From contig NZ_KE384450.1 of the NCBI RefSeq assembly GCF_000425785.1, positions 1 to 64,000 of the forward strand: a DNA stretch of 64,000 nt, written 5' to 3'. The first letter of the stretch is position 1, and each line of letters starts with the position of its first letter. The translations under genes were made by a program, and so were the position numbers. The notes under the pieces are model-generated. The model was given only the letters and a program-made list of their open reading frames with translations, was not told where the DNA came from and did no database searches. The stretch is from Pseudomonas taiwanensis DSM 21245 (GTDB taxonomy: Bacteria > Pseudomonadota > Gammaproteobacteria > Pseudomonadales > Pseudomonadaceae). Below, in pieces: positions 53,709-62,798 of this stretch.

Positions 53709-53772
53709 TCGCCGGCAAGCCGGCTTCTACAGGTCGCACATCCACTGTAGGAGCCGGCTTGCCAGCGATCGA
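53709..53772. repeat. Inverted pair of REP elements between GST and argH
   Basis: Two oppositely oriented copies: AATCGCCGGCAAGCCGGCTT then CTACAGG on the left, and CTGTAGGAGCCGGCTTGCCA then GCGATCG on the right. The pair fills the 75-bp gap between the convergent GST and argH genes, a usual place for REPs. Together they form a long stem-loop and can act as a transcription end for both genes. Confidence 0.9.
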
Positions 53773-53777
53773 GTGCC

Positions 53778-55172
53778 TTAGCGCGAAGCCAGCAGGGCCT
53801 TGCCGCGCGCCACCGCAGCACGCACCTGGGCAGGTGCGGTGCCGCCAATGTGGTTACGGGCATTCACCGACCCTTCCAGGGTCAACACGGCGAACACGTC
53901 CTGTTCGATCTGGTCGCTGAACTGGCGCAGTTCGTCCAGGCTCATCTCGGCCAGGTCCTTGCCAGTGTCGACGCCGTACTTCACGGCATGGCCCACGATT
54001 TCGTGGCAATCACGGAACGGCAAGCCGCGGCGTACCAGGTAGTCCGCCAGGTCGGTCGCGGTGGAGAAGCCGCGCAGCGCCGCCTCGCGCATGATGGCAT
54101 GGCGTGGCTTGATGGCCGGGATCATGTCGGCGAAGGCACGCAGCGAGTCGCGCAGGGTGTCGGCAGCGTCGAACAGCGGCTCTTTGTCTTCCTGGTTGTC
54201 CTTGTTGTAGGCCAGCGGCTGGCCTTTCATCAGGGTCAGCAGGCCGGTCAGGGCGCCGAACACACGGCCGCTCTTGCCGCGCACCAGTTCCGGCACGTCC
54301 GGGTTCTTCTTCTGCGGCATGATCGAGCTGCCGGTGCAGAAACGATCGGGCAGGTCGATGAACTGGAACTGGGCGCTGGTCCATAGCACCAGCTCCTCGG
54401 AGAAGCGCGACAGGTGCATCATGGCCAGGCTGGCGGCGGCGCAGAACTCAATGGCGAAGTCGCGGTCCGAGACGCCGTCCAGCGAGTTGCCGGCCACGGC
54501 CTCGAAGCCCAGCAGCTTGCAGGTCAGTTCGCGGTCGATCGGGTAGGTGGTGCCGGCCAGCGCCGCGCTGCCCAGGGGCATGCGGTTGGTGCGCTTGCGG
54601 CAGTCGACCAGACGCTCGTAGTCGCGGCTGAGCATTTCGAACCAGGCCAGCAGGTGGTGGCCGAAGGTAACGGGCTGGGCCGTCTGCAGATGAGTGAAGC
54701 CGGGCATGATGGTTTCGGCTTCGCGCTCGGCCTGCTCCAGCAAGCCCTGCTGCAGGCGGGTGATCTCGGCCAGGATCAGGTCGATCTCGTCGCGCAGCCA
54801 CAGGCGAATGTCGGTGGCGACCTGGTCGTTGCGGCTACGGCCGGTGTGCAACTTCTTGCCGGTGATGCCAATACGATCGGTCAGGCGAGCTTCGATGTTC
54901 ATGTGCACGTCTTCCAGGTCGACGCGCCAGTCGAAGTTGCCGGCCTCGATTTCAGCCTGGATGGTTTTCAGGCCATCGACGATGGCATCGCGCTCGGCAT
55001 CGGTGAGGACGCCGACCTGCGCCAGCATGGTGGCGTGGGCGATCGAACCCATGATGTCGTGGCGGTACAGGCGCTTGTCGAAATCGACCGAGGCGGTGAA
55101 ACGGGCGACGAAGGCGTCGACGGGCTCACTGAAGCGGCCGCCCCAGGACTGATTGGTCTTGTCGGTGCTCAT
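53778..55172 (-). CDS. argH: ArgH, argininosuccinate lyase
   Basis: A 464-residue fumarase/aspartase-superfamily enzyme that splits argininosuccinate into arginine and fumarate, the last step of arginine synthesis. The signature loop [12 protein letters not shown] is intact, with the catalytic Ser, and so are [13 protein letters not shown] and TVFGH-type substrate segments ([12 protein letters not shown]). The Met at 55172 gives the standard length; a Met four codons earlier has no ribosome site. Confidence 0.97.
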   Translation of the reverse strand: MSTDKTNQSWGGRFSEPVDAFVARFTASVDFDKRLYRHDIMGSIAHATMLAQVGVLTDAERDAIVDGLKTIQAEIEAGNFDWRVDLEDVHMNIEARLTDRIGITGKKLHTGRSRNDQVATDIRLWLRDEIDLILAEITRLQQGLLEQAEREAETIMPGFTHLQTAQPVTFGHHLLAWFEMLSRDYERLVDCRKRTNRMPLGSAALAGTTYPIDRELTCKLLGFEAVAGNSLDGVSDRDFAIEFCAAASLAMMHLSRFSEELVLWTSAQFQFIDLPDRFCTGSSIMPQKKNPDVPELVRGKSGRVFGALTGLLTLMKGQPLAYNKDNQEDKEPLFDAADTLRDSLRAFADMIPAIKPRHAIMREAALRGFSTATDLADYLVRRGLPFRDCHEIVGHAVKYGVDTGKDLAEMSLDELRQFSDQIEQDVFAVLTLEGSVNARNHIGGTAPAQVRAAVARGKALLASR

Positions 55173-55482
55173 GGATTCACTCATTGAAGGCGTGAACGAA
55201 AAAAGTGGCGCCGATGATAACAGGGTTGGGCTGGCCGCCGTAGGACGCCGGTCGAGAGAAATATCGAGAAAATACCCGCAGGCGGGGAGGCCAGCGATAT
55301 TTGACGATTGAACGGCAGTGTTCCACGGACCGTCTACAGTTGGACAAAGGACTGGCAACGAATATGCCGGCCTAGTGAATCTTTGGCCATCGCACCGGTC
55401 TAGAGCGTGACCGCAGTGTCGCTCGAACCATACCTGTCTACGCTATACCTGTGCGAGACTCACTCAGGAATCCAGCGCAATT
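55173..55482. other. argH-algR divergent gap, no sensor gene
   Basis: A 310-bp region between divergent argH and algR. Six-frame reading gives no remnant of the AlgZ/FimS histidine kinase. It is AT-richer near argH (55200-55300). The 100 bases before algR (for instance CTATACCTG at about 55441) could hold its promoter, but no element is convincing. Confidence 0.6.
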
Positions 55483-56226
55483 ATGAATGTCCTGATCGTT
55501 GATGACGAACCCCAGGCCCGCGAACGCCTAACACGGCTGCTTGGCGAACTGGAGGGTTACACCGTGCTGGAGCCCAGCGCCACCAACGGCGAGGAGGCCT
55601 TGGCCCTGATCGAAAGCCTCAAGCCCGACGTGGTCCTGCTGGACATCGGCATGCCAGGCCTTGACGGCTTGCAGGTGGCCGCCCGCCTGTGCGAGCGCGA
55701 GGCTCCGCCGTCGGTGGTGTTCAGCACCGGCGACGATGAATACGGTAGCGAGGCGTTCAAGGGCAGCGCGCTCAGCCATGTGACCAAACCGATTCAGCCC
55801 CAGGCGCTGCGCGAGGCGCTGCGCAAGGCCGAAAAGCCCAACCGCGCCCAGTTGGCAGCGCTTACCCGACCGGGCAGCGAAGGGGGCGGCCCGCGCAGCC
55901 ATATCAGTGCGCGAACCCGCAAGGGCATCGAGCTGATCCCTTTACCCCAGGTCATCTACTTCATTGCCGACCACAAGTACGTCACCTTGCGTCATGAAGC
56001 AGGCGAGGTGCTGCTCGACGAGCCCCTCAAGGCACTCGAGGACGAATTCGGCGAGCGGTTCGTACGCATTCACCGCAACGCGCTGGTCGCCCGCGAGCGT
56101 ATCGAGCGCTTGCAACGCACGCCGCTAGGGCACTTCCAGCTGTTTCTCAAGGGGCTGGAAGGCGATGCCCTGACAGTCAGCCGCCGCCATGTCGCTGGCG
56201 TGCGCAAGATGATGCAGACGCTCTAA
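55483..56226 (+). CDS. algR: AlgR, LytTR-type response regulator
   Basis: A 247-residue regulator with a receiver (about 1-115; acidic D7/D8, phospho-acceptor D54 in VVLLDIGMPG as in P. aeruginosa AlgR, and Lys in VTKPIQP) and a LytTR DNA-binding domain (about 145-245; VIYFIADHKYVTLRHE, FVRIHRNALV). AlgR controls alginate, twitching and virulence genes in P. aeruginosa. The cognate sensor gene is missing next to it. It runs in the same direction as hemC. Confidence 0.93.
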   Translation: MNVLIVDDEPQARERLTRLLGELEGYTVLEPSATNGEEALALIESLKPDVVLLDIGMPGLDGLQVAARLCEREAPPSVVFSTGDDEYGSEAFKGSALSHVTKPIQPQALREALRKAEKPNRAQLAALTRPGSEGGGPRSHISARTRKGIELIPLPQVIYFIADHKYVTLRHEAGEVLLDEPLKALEDEFGERFVRIHRNALVARERIERLQRTPLGHFQLFLKGLEGDALTVSRRHVAGVRKMMQTL

Positions 56227-56233
56227 GCGCGTC

Positions 56234-56280
56234 TCGTCGGCAAGTCGGCTGCGACCACGCCCAAGCCGGCTTGCCGACGA
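56234..56280. repeat. Inverted repeat, REP-like, between algR and hemC
   Basis: Arms TCGTCGGCAAGTCGGCT (56234-56250) and AGCCGGCTTGCCGACGA (56264-56280) match at 16 of 17 positions. The right arm carries the GCCGGCTTGCC core of the other REPs. It begins 8 bases after the algR stop and may limit readthrough into hemC or protect the algR 3' end. A further ~100 bp before hemC has no clear promoter. Confidence 0.8.
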
Positions 56281-56384
56281 TAGCCCCGCAACAGGCAGCG
56301 CCAGACGAGCGATTGACCCGCATCTGCTAGCGAAGCCGGCGGAGCTGTTATCATCGGCGGCATTTCTCTGGTTCGGGGCGTTCC

Positions 56385-57326
56385 ATGTCCACTCGCGAAA
56401 TCCGCATTGCCACCCGTAAAAGTGCCTTGGCCCTGTGGCAGGCCGAATACGTCAAAGCCCGTCTGGAGCAGGCCCATCCAGGTCTGCTGGTTACGCTGGT
56501 GCCCATGGTCAGCCGGGGCGACAAGCTGCTCGACGCGCCTTTGGCGAAAATCGGCGGCAAGGGCCTGTTCGTCAAGGAGCTGGAAACCGCCTTGCTGGAC
56601 AACGAGGCCGACATCGCCGTGCATTCCATGAAGGATGTACCGATGGATTTCCCCGAGGGCCTGGGCCTTTATTGCATCTGCGAGCGCGAAGACCCGCGCG
56701 ATGCCTTCGTTTCCAATACCTTCGCCAGCCTGGAGGCACTGCCGGCCGGCAGCATCGTCGGCACCTCGAGTCTGCGCCGTCAGGCGCAATTGCTGGCGCG
56801 TCGTCCTGACCTTCAGATCCGTTTCCTGCGCGGCAACGTCAATACTCGCCTGGCCAAGCTCGACGCCGGTGAGTACGACGCGATCATCCTCGCCGCGGCG
56901 GGTCTGATTCGCCTGGGCTTCGAAGACCGTATCACCTCGACCATCAGCGTCGATGACAGCCTGCCGGCAGGCGGCCAGGGCGCGGTTGGCATCGAATGCC
57001 GCAGCGCCGACAGCGAGATTCATGCTCTGCTGGCACCGCTACACCACGTCGACACCGCTGACCGCGTGGTGGCCGAGCGGGCCCTGAACAAGCGACTCAA
57101 TGGCGGTTGCCAGGTGCCCATTGCCTGCTACGCGGTGCTCGAAGGAGAGCAGTTGTGGCTGCGCGGGCTGGTCGGCCAGCCAAGCGGAGGTACCTTGCTG
57201 GTGGCCGATGCCCGTGCTCCCCGCTCCCAGGCCGAGACGCTCGGTGTTCGGGTGGCTGAAGACCTGCTGGGCCAGGGTGCCGAGGCAATTCTCAAGGAAG
57301 TCTACGGCGAGGCGGGTCACCCGTGA
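56385..57326 (+). CDS. hemC: HemC, porphobilinogen deaminase
   Basis: A 313-residue enzyme that links four porphobilinogens into hydroxymethylbilane. The dipyrromethane cofactor cysteine is C242 in NGGCQVPIA, at the E. coli position, and the motif [11 protein letters not shown] with the substrate-binding arginines is intact. It overlaps hemD by 4 bp (GTGA), passing its unstable product to the next enzyme. Confidence 0.97.
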   Translation: MSTREIRIATRKSALALWQAEYVKARLEQAHPGLLVTLVPMVSRGDKLLDAPLAKIGGKGLFVKELETALLDNEADIAVHSMKDVPMDFPEGLGLYCICEREDPRDAFVSNTFASLEALPAGSIVGTSSLRRQAQLLARRPDLQIRFLRGNVNTRLAKLDAGEYDAIILAAAGLIRLGFEDRITSTISVDDSLPAGGQGAVGIECRSADSEIHALLAPLHHVDTADRVVAERALNKRLNGGCQVPIACYAVLEGEQLWLRGLVGQPSGGTLLVADARAPRSQAETLGVRVAEDLLGQGAEAILKEVYGEAGHP

Positions 57327-58090
57327 GCCCCTGGCGCCTGTTGCTGACCCGGCCCGAAGAGGACTGCGCGGCACTGGCGCAGAGCCTGCTTGCCGCAGGA
57401 ATAGCCAGTAGTTGTCTGCCGTTGCTAGCGATCGAGCCAGTTGCGCTGGATGACGGTCGACGTCAGTTGCTGGCCGATCTGCACCGTTACCAGGCAATCA
57501 TCGTGGTCAGCAAGCCGGCGGCCCGGTTGCTGCTCGAACGGTTGGCGGAGGTCGGCTTGCCCCTCCCGGAGCGCGGCTGGTTCACGGTAGGCGAGGCGAC
57601 CGCTCAGGTGCTGCGCGAGGCGGGGGCGTACGTGACTTGCCCGCCACGGGGCGATGACAGCGAGGCCTTGTTGGCGCTCCCTGAATTGCGTGAAGCCATC
57701 GAGGCGTCTGCGCCGCGGGTTCTGATCGTTCGTGGCAAGGGAGGTCGCGAACTGCTCTGCGAGCGTCTTGGAGAGCAAGGTGCTAGTGTCGATTATCTGG
57801 AACTGTATCGTCGATGCCTGCCAGAGTATCCGGCGGGCACGTTGCTGCGTCGCATCGAAGCGGAACGCCTCAATGGGCTGATGGTCAGCAGTGGGCAAGG
57901 TCTTGAACATCTGCGGCAAATGGCGGGCGCCGACTGGGCCAAGCTCGCGCAACTGCCGCTGTTCGTGCCAAGCCCCCGAGTCGCCGAGCAGGCCAGGGCC
58001 GCTGGGGCTCAACAGGTTGTGGATTGCCGTGGCGCCAGTGCCGCGGCCTTGCTGGCAGCCGTGCAGCGCAGCGCTGCACCTGCCTCTTAA
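57323..58090 (+). CDS. hemD: HemD, uroporphyrinogen-III synthase
   Basis: A 255-residue two-domain enzyme that closes hydroxymethylbilane with inversion of ring D. The sequence is weakly conserved as usual for the family; visible landmarks are [13 protein letters not shown] at the start, [16 protein letters not shown], and [10 protein letters not shown] with PSPRVAEQA late in the protein. GTG start overlapping hemC. Confidence 0.92.
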   Translation: MSPWRLLLTRPEEDCAALAQSLLAAGIASSCLPLLAIEPVALDDGRRQLLADLHRYQAIIVVSKPAARLLLERLAEVGLPLPERGWFTVGEATAQVLREAGAYVTCPPRGDDSEALLALPELREAIEASAPRVLIVRGKGGRELLCERLGEQGASVDYLELYRRCLPEYPAGTLLRRIEAERLNGLMVSSGQGLEHLRQMAGADWAKLAQLPLFVPSPRVAEQARAAGAQQVVDCRGASAAALLAAVQRSAAPAS

Positions 58091-58135
58091 GGCGCTAAGC
58101 TCAGAGCGATGCGCCCCCATGCAAAGGATGGATAC

Positions 58136-59236
58136 GTGAGCGAAACTGTCTTGTCCAACAATGATCAACCGTCGGCACAGGCGTCGGCGGATCCTGTCAG
58201 CACGACACCCACCAAACGTTCCGGTAATGGCCTGGCCCTGCTTGCTCTGCTGCTGGGTGCGGCCGGTGTGGCAGTGGGCGGCTGGGGTGTCTGGCAAGTG
58301 CGGCAGCTGCAAGGCAGCGAGCAAGGCCAGGGACAGCACCTGGAGGCACTGACCTTGCGCGCCGAGGCATTGCAGCAGCGCGAGCAGCAGATCAGCGCGC
58401 AGCTGGCCAGCCTGCCGGCAGCCAGCGAGTTGGAAGACCGCCGTCGTCTGGTGGCCCAGCTGCAAAGTGATCAGCAGCGCCTGAGTCAGCGTCTGGAGAC
58501 CGTGCTCGGTGAGAGCCGCAAGGAATGGCGCCTGGCCGAGGCCGAGCACCTGCTGCGTCTGGCTACCCTGCGTCTGTCGGCGTTGCAGGACATCACCAGC
58601 GCCAAGGCCCTGGTCGAAGGGGCCGACGAAATCCTCCGCGAGCAGAGCGACCCGGGTGCCTTCGCGGCTCGCGAGCAACTGGCACGCAGCCTCGCGACGC
58701 TCAACAGCACCCAGCAGCCGGACCGCACCGGGCTATTCCTCAAGCTTGCCGCCCAACGTGAACTGGTGCAGCAGCTCAGTGCCCAGTCCCCAGAATTCGA
58801 TAGCAACGCCGATGCGCTGGGCGCCTTGACCTCCGACGGCGATGGCGCCAGTCGCTGGTCGCAGTGGTGGGCAGAGATATCCAAGTATTTCCAGATCGAC
58901 TTCAACGCCGATGAAAATGTGCGGCCCTTGCTGGCCGGGCAGTCGCTCAACCAGCTTCGCCTGGCCCTGAGCCTGACCATCGAGCAGGCCCAATGGGCGG
59001 CGCTCAACGGCGAGGCCAAGGTGTACGACCAGGCTCTGGACGATGCTCGCAGCGTGCTGCTGGCCAACTTCAATGCCGACAACCCACAAAGCAAGGCGAT
59101 GCTCGAAAGCCTCAATGAACTGGCCGCACAGCCGGTCTCGGTCGTTACCCCTGACCTGAGTGAAAGCCTTGCTGCCGTGCAGGCCTACATCCAGCGCCGC
59201 CATCTGCCCGCCGAGGCTGAAGGGGGCAAACCATGA
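58136..59236 (+). CDS. hemX: HemX, membrane-anchored heme-operon protein
   Basis: A 366-residue protein with a short cytoplasmic Ser/Thr/Pro-rich N-terminus, one transmembrane helix (about 34-55, LALLALLLGAAGVAVGGWG) and a long coiled-coil-rich periplasmic part (LRAEALQQREQQISAQLASL). It is the non-enzymatic HemX of gammaproteobacteria, not the siroheme methyltransferase, and its role is unclear. The GTG at 58136 has an AAGGATGG ribosome site. It overlaps hemY by 4 bp. Confidence 0.85.
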   Translation: MSETVLSNNDQPSAQASADPVSTTPTKRSGNGLALLALLLGAAGVAVGGWGVWQVRQLQGSEQGQGQHLEALTLRAEALQQREQQISAQLASLPAASELEDRRRLVAQLQSDQQRLSQRLETVLGESRKEWRLAEAEHLLRLATLRLSALQDITSAKALVEGADEILREQSDPGAFAAREQLARSLATLNSTQQPDRTGLFLKLAAQRELVQQLSAQSPEFDSNADALGALTSDGDGASRWSQWWAEISKYFQIDFNADENVRPLLAGQSLNQLRLALSLTIEQAQWAALNGEAKVYDQALDDARSVLLANFNADNPQSKAMLESLNELAAQPVSVVTPDLSESLAAVQAYIQRRHLPAEAEGGKP

Positions 59237-60471
59237 AGCGCGTCTACTTGCTGGCGGTGCTGGCCATCGTGGTCGCAGCAGCGCTGGGCATTGCTGTCGC
59301 CAAGCACAGCGGCTATGTGCTGATCTCCTACGGCAGCTTCCGCTATCAATCGGGGCTCTGGGCGGCTTTGGCAGCATTGCTCGTGATCGTTGCGCTGCTG
59401 TGGTTGCTGCGTTACCTGGTTGGCCTGGTGCTGACGTCTTCCGGTGTAGTCAACCCATGGTCGCGGCGCAATCGTAGTCGGCGTATCCGCCTGGCGGTCG
59501 AACAGGGTCAACTCGACCTCGCCGAGGGACGCTGGGCCAGTGCGCAGCGTCACCTGCATCGAGCCGCCGAGGCCGAGCGCCAGCCTTTGCTGTACTACCT
59601 CGGCGCTGCCCGCGCCGCCAACGAGCTTGGGCGTACGGAAGACAGCGACAACCTGCTGGAGCGCGCTCTTGAGCGTCAGCCCCAGGCTGAGTTGGCGGTG
59701 GCCTTGACCCATGCCCAGCTGCAGATGGACCGTGGCGACAGTGATGGCGCCCTGGAAACCCTGCTGGCGATGCACGAGCGCCACCCGCACAACGGCCAGG
59801 TGCTGCGTTTGCTGCAACGCCTGTATCTCGAGCGTGGCGACTGGTCGGCGCTGATCCGTCTGCTGCCTGAGTTGCGCAAGGGCAAGGTGCTGCCCGCCGA
59901 TGAACTCGCCGCGCTGGAGCAACGCGCCTGGGGCCAGAACCTGAGCCTGGCAGCGACCCGCGGTGAAGATCCAGGCAGCGCGCGCCAGTCACTGGAACGG
60001 GCCTGGCAGCAACTGACCTCGGCACAGCGTCAGGAGCCGCAGTTGGTGCTGGCCTACGCCGAGCAACTGCGGCAGGTGGGCGCCCAGGGTGAAGCCGAGC
60101 AGGTGCTGCGCAACGCTCTGAAGCGCGAATACGAAAGCCACCTGGCCCGCCTCTACGGGCTGGTACGTGGCGATGACCCCGCGCGGCAGCTGCAAACTGC
60201 CGAGGGCTGGCTCAAGGCCCATCCACAAGACCCAAGCTTGTTGCTGACATTGGGGCGCCTGAGCTTGCAGAACCGCCTCTGGGGCAAGGCGCGCGATTAC
60301 CTGGAGAGCAGCCTGCGGATGGAGCGCAACCCTGAAGCCTGTGCTGAACTGGCCCGTCTATTGGCAGGCCTGGGTGAAACCGAGCGCAGCAATCAGCTGT
60401 TCCAGGAAGGCTTGGGTCTGTTGGACGAGCGCCTCTTGGCCTTGCCGCTGCCGGAGAGCGTTCGCGCTTGA
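59233..60471 (+). CDS. hemY: HemY, TPR membrane protein of the heme operon
   Basis: A 412-residue protein with two N-terminal helices (about 4-22 and 38-62) and a TPR-rich domain (about 85-400). It is the proteobacterial HemY-N/TPR type, not protoporphyrinogen oxidase. Proposed to organise late heme enzymes at the membrane. A GC-rich hairpin follows its stop. Confidence 0.88.
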   Translation: MKRVYLLAVLAIVVAAALGIAVAKHSGYVLISYGSFRYQSGLWAALAALLVIVALLWLLRYLVGLVLTSSGVVNPWSRRNRSRRIRLAVEQGQLDLAEGRWASAQRHLHRAAEAERQPLLYYLGAARAANELGRTEDSDNLLERALERQPQAELAVALTHAQLQMDRGDSDGALETLLAMHERHPHNGQVLRLLQRLYLERGDWSALIRLLPELRKGKVLPADELAALEQRAWGQNLSLAATRGEDPGSARQSLERAWQQLTSAQRQEPQLVLAYAEQLRQVGAQGEAEQVLRNALKREYESHLARLYGLVRGDDPARQLQTAEGWLKAHPQDPSLLLTLGRLSLQNRLWGKARDYLESSLRMERNPEACAELARLLAGLGETERSNQLFQEGLGLLDERLLALPLPESVRA

Positions 60472-60483
60472 CCGCCCCATGGG

Positions 60484-60501
60484 CCCGCGCCAAGGCGCGG
60501 G
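60484..60501 (+). terminator. Hairpin after hemY
   Basis: CCCGCGCC-AA-GGCGCGGG, 8-bp arms (7 with a four-base loop), begins 13 bases after the hemY stop. Only TT follows, so it may be a weak or Rho-assisted terminator. Confidence 0.5.
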
Positions 60502-60662
60502 TTCACGGGCCGGGTAACTTATCTTCTTCTGTAAGCTGGTTCTGCAGTCCATTTCTTCGGAGTTTTCCTACTGCACGACTGGAAAATTCTCTGCTATTCA
60601 GCGACTTGTCACGCCTGTAGCGCCTTGAAACAAAGCGCGCGTTTCCTCTACCGTTTCAGGCC

Positions 60663-61196
60663 ATGTCACTGACCCTGGGACTCTCACTGCCCATGCTGCC
60701 GGCCCGTTTGCGCACCTATTTCGTTCCTGCATGCCTTGCATCGTTGGCCGTGCTGCTGGCGTCTTTCCATCTGGAGCACGCGCTTGGGCTGGTTCCTTGC
60801 CCGCTGTGCTTCAGCCAGCGTCTGCTGCTTGGCCTCTATTCGCTCGCGGGCCTCTGCGCGGTGTTGCATTTCCCTGGGCCATCGGGGCAGCTTCGCTACT
60901 CACGGGCGATGCTCGCTTTCGCTGGCAGCGGGGCCTTGCTCGCCGGGCGGCATGTCTGGTTGCAAGGTGATGAGACGGTGCACGGTTGCCCGCTGCCGTT
61001 CCTGCAGGTGCTGGAGCGGTCCTGGAGCGAGGCTGCACGGCAGTTGCTGCTGGGAGGCCCTGACTGCAACTCGCTGACTTGGAGTTTTCTCGAGCTGACG
61101 CTGCCAGAATGGAGCCTCTTGGCCTTCCTGCTCCTGGCGGCGCTGCCCTTGAGCTGCCTGCTGGCGTATCGTTTCCGCACACTGAGCAAAGCTTGA
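60663..61196 (+). CDS. dsbB: DsbB-family disulfide bond formation protein
   Basis: A 177-residue four-helix inner-membrane quinone reductase that reoxidises DsbA. The first periplasmic redox pair is C46-x-x-C49 (VPCPLCFSQR) and the second is C109 and C135 (HGCPLPFLQ and GGPDCNS). In P. aeruginosa the copy at this place between hemY and algQ is called dsbH, one of two DsbB paralogues. The start has a poor ribosome site; a Met ten codons later is possible. Confidence 0.88.
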   Translation: MSLTLGLSLPMLPARLRTYFVPACLASLAVLLASFHLEHALGLVPCPLCFSQRLLLGLYSLAGLCAVLHFPGPSGQLRYSRAMLAFAGSGALLAGRHVWLQGDETVHGCPLPFLQVLERSWSEAARQLLLGGPDCNSLTWSFLELTLPEWSLLAFLLLAALPLSCLLAYRFRTLSKA

Positions 61197-61427
61197 TCCA
61201 GAGCAAGGCCGACCCTGCAGCGCGACCAATGGTGCTGAGAAAGGGTATTAAACACTTGTATGAACTTTGTCCGCTGCGTACCTTGAAGCTCAGCACGCGC
61301 GGGAATAATCTCCCAGCACGCATACCGAAAACACAACTGCTCGATGCCGTCCTGCTGATGTCACCTTTGTGCTGCACGGTCGTGGTGCGAGGTGCAGCGG
61401 CATCTACCCAGAAGGGATGAGAACGCC

Positions 61428-61898
61428 ATGCTCGATAGTTGTCAGAACGCTCAGGAACGCTGGGGTGGGGTTCACAAGCTGATCGACCGCTGGCTGAAAG
61501 AGCGCCAGGACCTGGTGCAGGCTTTCCGCAATTTGCGGGACGTCAAGCCAGCTTTTGCCGACAAGGACAAGAACCGCGATTTCTGCGCGATCCTGGTCGA
61601 TTACGTTTCGGCGTGGCACTTCGAAGTGTGTGAGCAACTGGTCAGCGAGGCGAAGGCCTTCGGTGATGAGAAAGCGCTGAAGCTCGCCGAAGAAATCAAC
61701 CCGCGGATCAACGACATCACTCAGATCGCCATCGCCTTCAACGACCACTGCGAAAAGGGCGAGTGCAAGGACACCGAGCGCTTTGCCGAGAAACTGGGCA
61801 AGCTGGGCAGCCTGTTGCACGAGCGCTTCGAACTCGAAGACTGCCTGATCGAAGTGCTGCATAACGCGCACAGCCAAGAGGATGTTGTCCAGGCCTGA
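61428..61898 (+). CDS. algQ: AlgQ/Rsd-family anti-sigma-70 regulator
   Basis: A 156-residue helical protein of the Rsd/AlgQ family, with CQNAQERWGGVHKLIDRWL, FCAILVDYVSAWHFEVCEQL and LLHERFELEDCLIEVL. Rsd binds sigma-70 region 4 and frees core polymerase for alternative sigma factors; AlgQ supports alginate and siderophore expression in P. aeruginosa. The ATG at 61428 follows an AGAAGGG ribosome site and gives the family start MLDSCQ. The 231-bp gap upstream shows no clear terminator or promoter. Confidence 0.92.
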   Translation: MLDSCQNAQERWGGVHKLIDRWLKERQDLVQAFRNLRDVKPAFADKDKNRDFCAILVDYVSAWHFEVCEQLVSEAKAFGDEKALKLAEEINPRINDITQIAIAFNDHCEKGECKDTERFAEKLGKLGSLLHERFELEDCLIEVLHNAHSQEDVVQA

Positions 61899-61907
61899 TG
61901 GCCTGGA

Positions 61908-62573
61908 TCAGTTAGCCACCGACAGCAACTCGATTTCGAACACCAGTGGTGTGTAGGGCGCAATCAGATCACCTGCGCCCTCGGCACCGTAAGCTTTTGC
62001 CGAAGGGATCACCAAGCGCCATTTCGCACCTGTCTTCATGTGCGGTAATGCCACCTGCCAGCCTTCGATCACCGAGTCCAGGCTGAACCATTGCGGCTGC
62101 TGGTTCTGGTCGAACACAGAGCCATCCGGCAATCGGCCTACGTAACGCACCTGTACCTTGCCCCCGGCCTTGGGTTGAGCGCCTGTACCGCTTTGCAATT
62201 CACTGTAGAGCACGCCTTCTGGCAACTCGTGCACGCCAGCGCGTGCCCGTTCGTTGGCCATGAAGCGCGTTTCCACTGCCTGCAGTTTGTCCGCTTCAGC
62301 CTGCTCGACGGCGCTGCCTGCCTGTTCTTCATGCTGCTGGAGGATGGCCTGCATCCGCGCTTTGTCGAGCTTCAGCGGCTGGCCTTGATAGGACTGGCGC
62401 AGGCCTTCGATCAGGGCATCCAGCTGCAACCCGGGCATTTCCTGGCGCAAGCGCTCACCCAGGCTGGCGCCAAGGCTGTAGGCGAGATCCTGGTCGTTGG
62501 CAGGAGGGGTGTCAGGGTTGGCCAGGGCAGCGGTGGCCAGAAGGCAAAGGCCGAATAAAAGATGACGAGACAT
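61908..62573 (-). CDS. FKBP-type peptidyl-prolyl isomerase (periplasmic, FkpA/Mip-like)
   Basis: A 221-residue protein with a signal peptide (about 1-18, LLFGLCLLATAALA), an N-terminal helical dimerisation domain (about 25-110; DLAYSLGASLGERLRQEMPG) and a C-terminal FKBP domain (VQVRYVGRLPDGSVFDQ, VIEGWQVALPHMKTG, LIAPYTPLVFEIELL). It assists folding of envelope proteins. Several active-site aromatics of FKBP can be seen. The Met at 62573 follows AGGAG. Confidence 0.9.
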   Translation of the reverse strand: MSRHLLFGLCLLATAALANPDTPPANDQDLAYSLGASLGERLRQEMPGLQLDALIEGLRQSYQGQPLKLDKARMQAILQQHEEQAGSAVEQAEADKLQAVETRFMANERARAGVHELPEGVLYSELQSGTGAQPKAGGKVQVRYVGRLPDGSVFDQNQQPQWFSLDSVIEGWQVALPHMKTGAKWRLVIPSAKAYGAEGAGDLIAPYTPLVFEIELLSVAN

Positions 62574-62798
62574 GCTCAACTCCTGCTCCAATGAGCGGGG
62601 AAGTATGCCAGCCCTGTTGTCGATGGATGTGTAAATATCAGCAACGATTTATTAAGCAACTACACTTGCACGGAGCTGCAAGATAACAACTTTGCCCAGG
62701 CATGCAACGCGGCGCCATCGATACTGTCAACATGCCCTAGCGGCGGTAGCAGCAGAAGCATAGTATGAGCCGCAATCTCGTCAGCCAGGAGGTAAACC

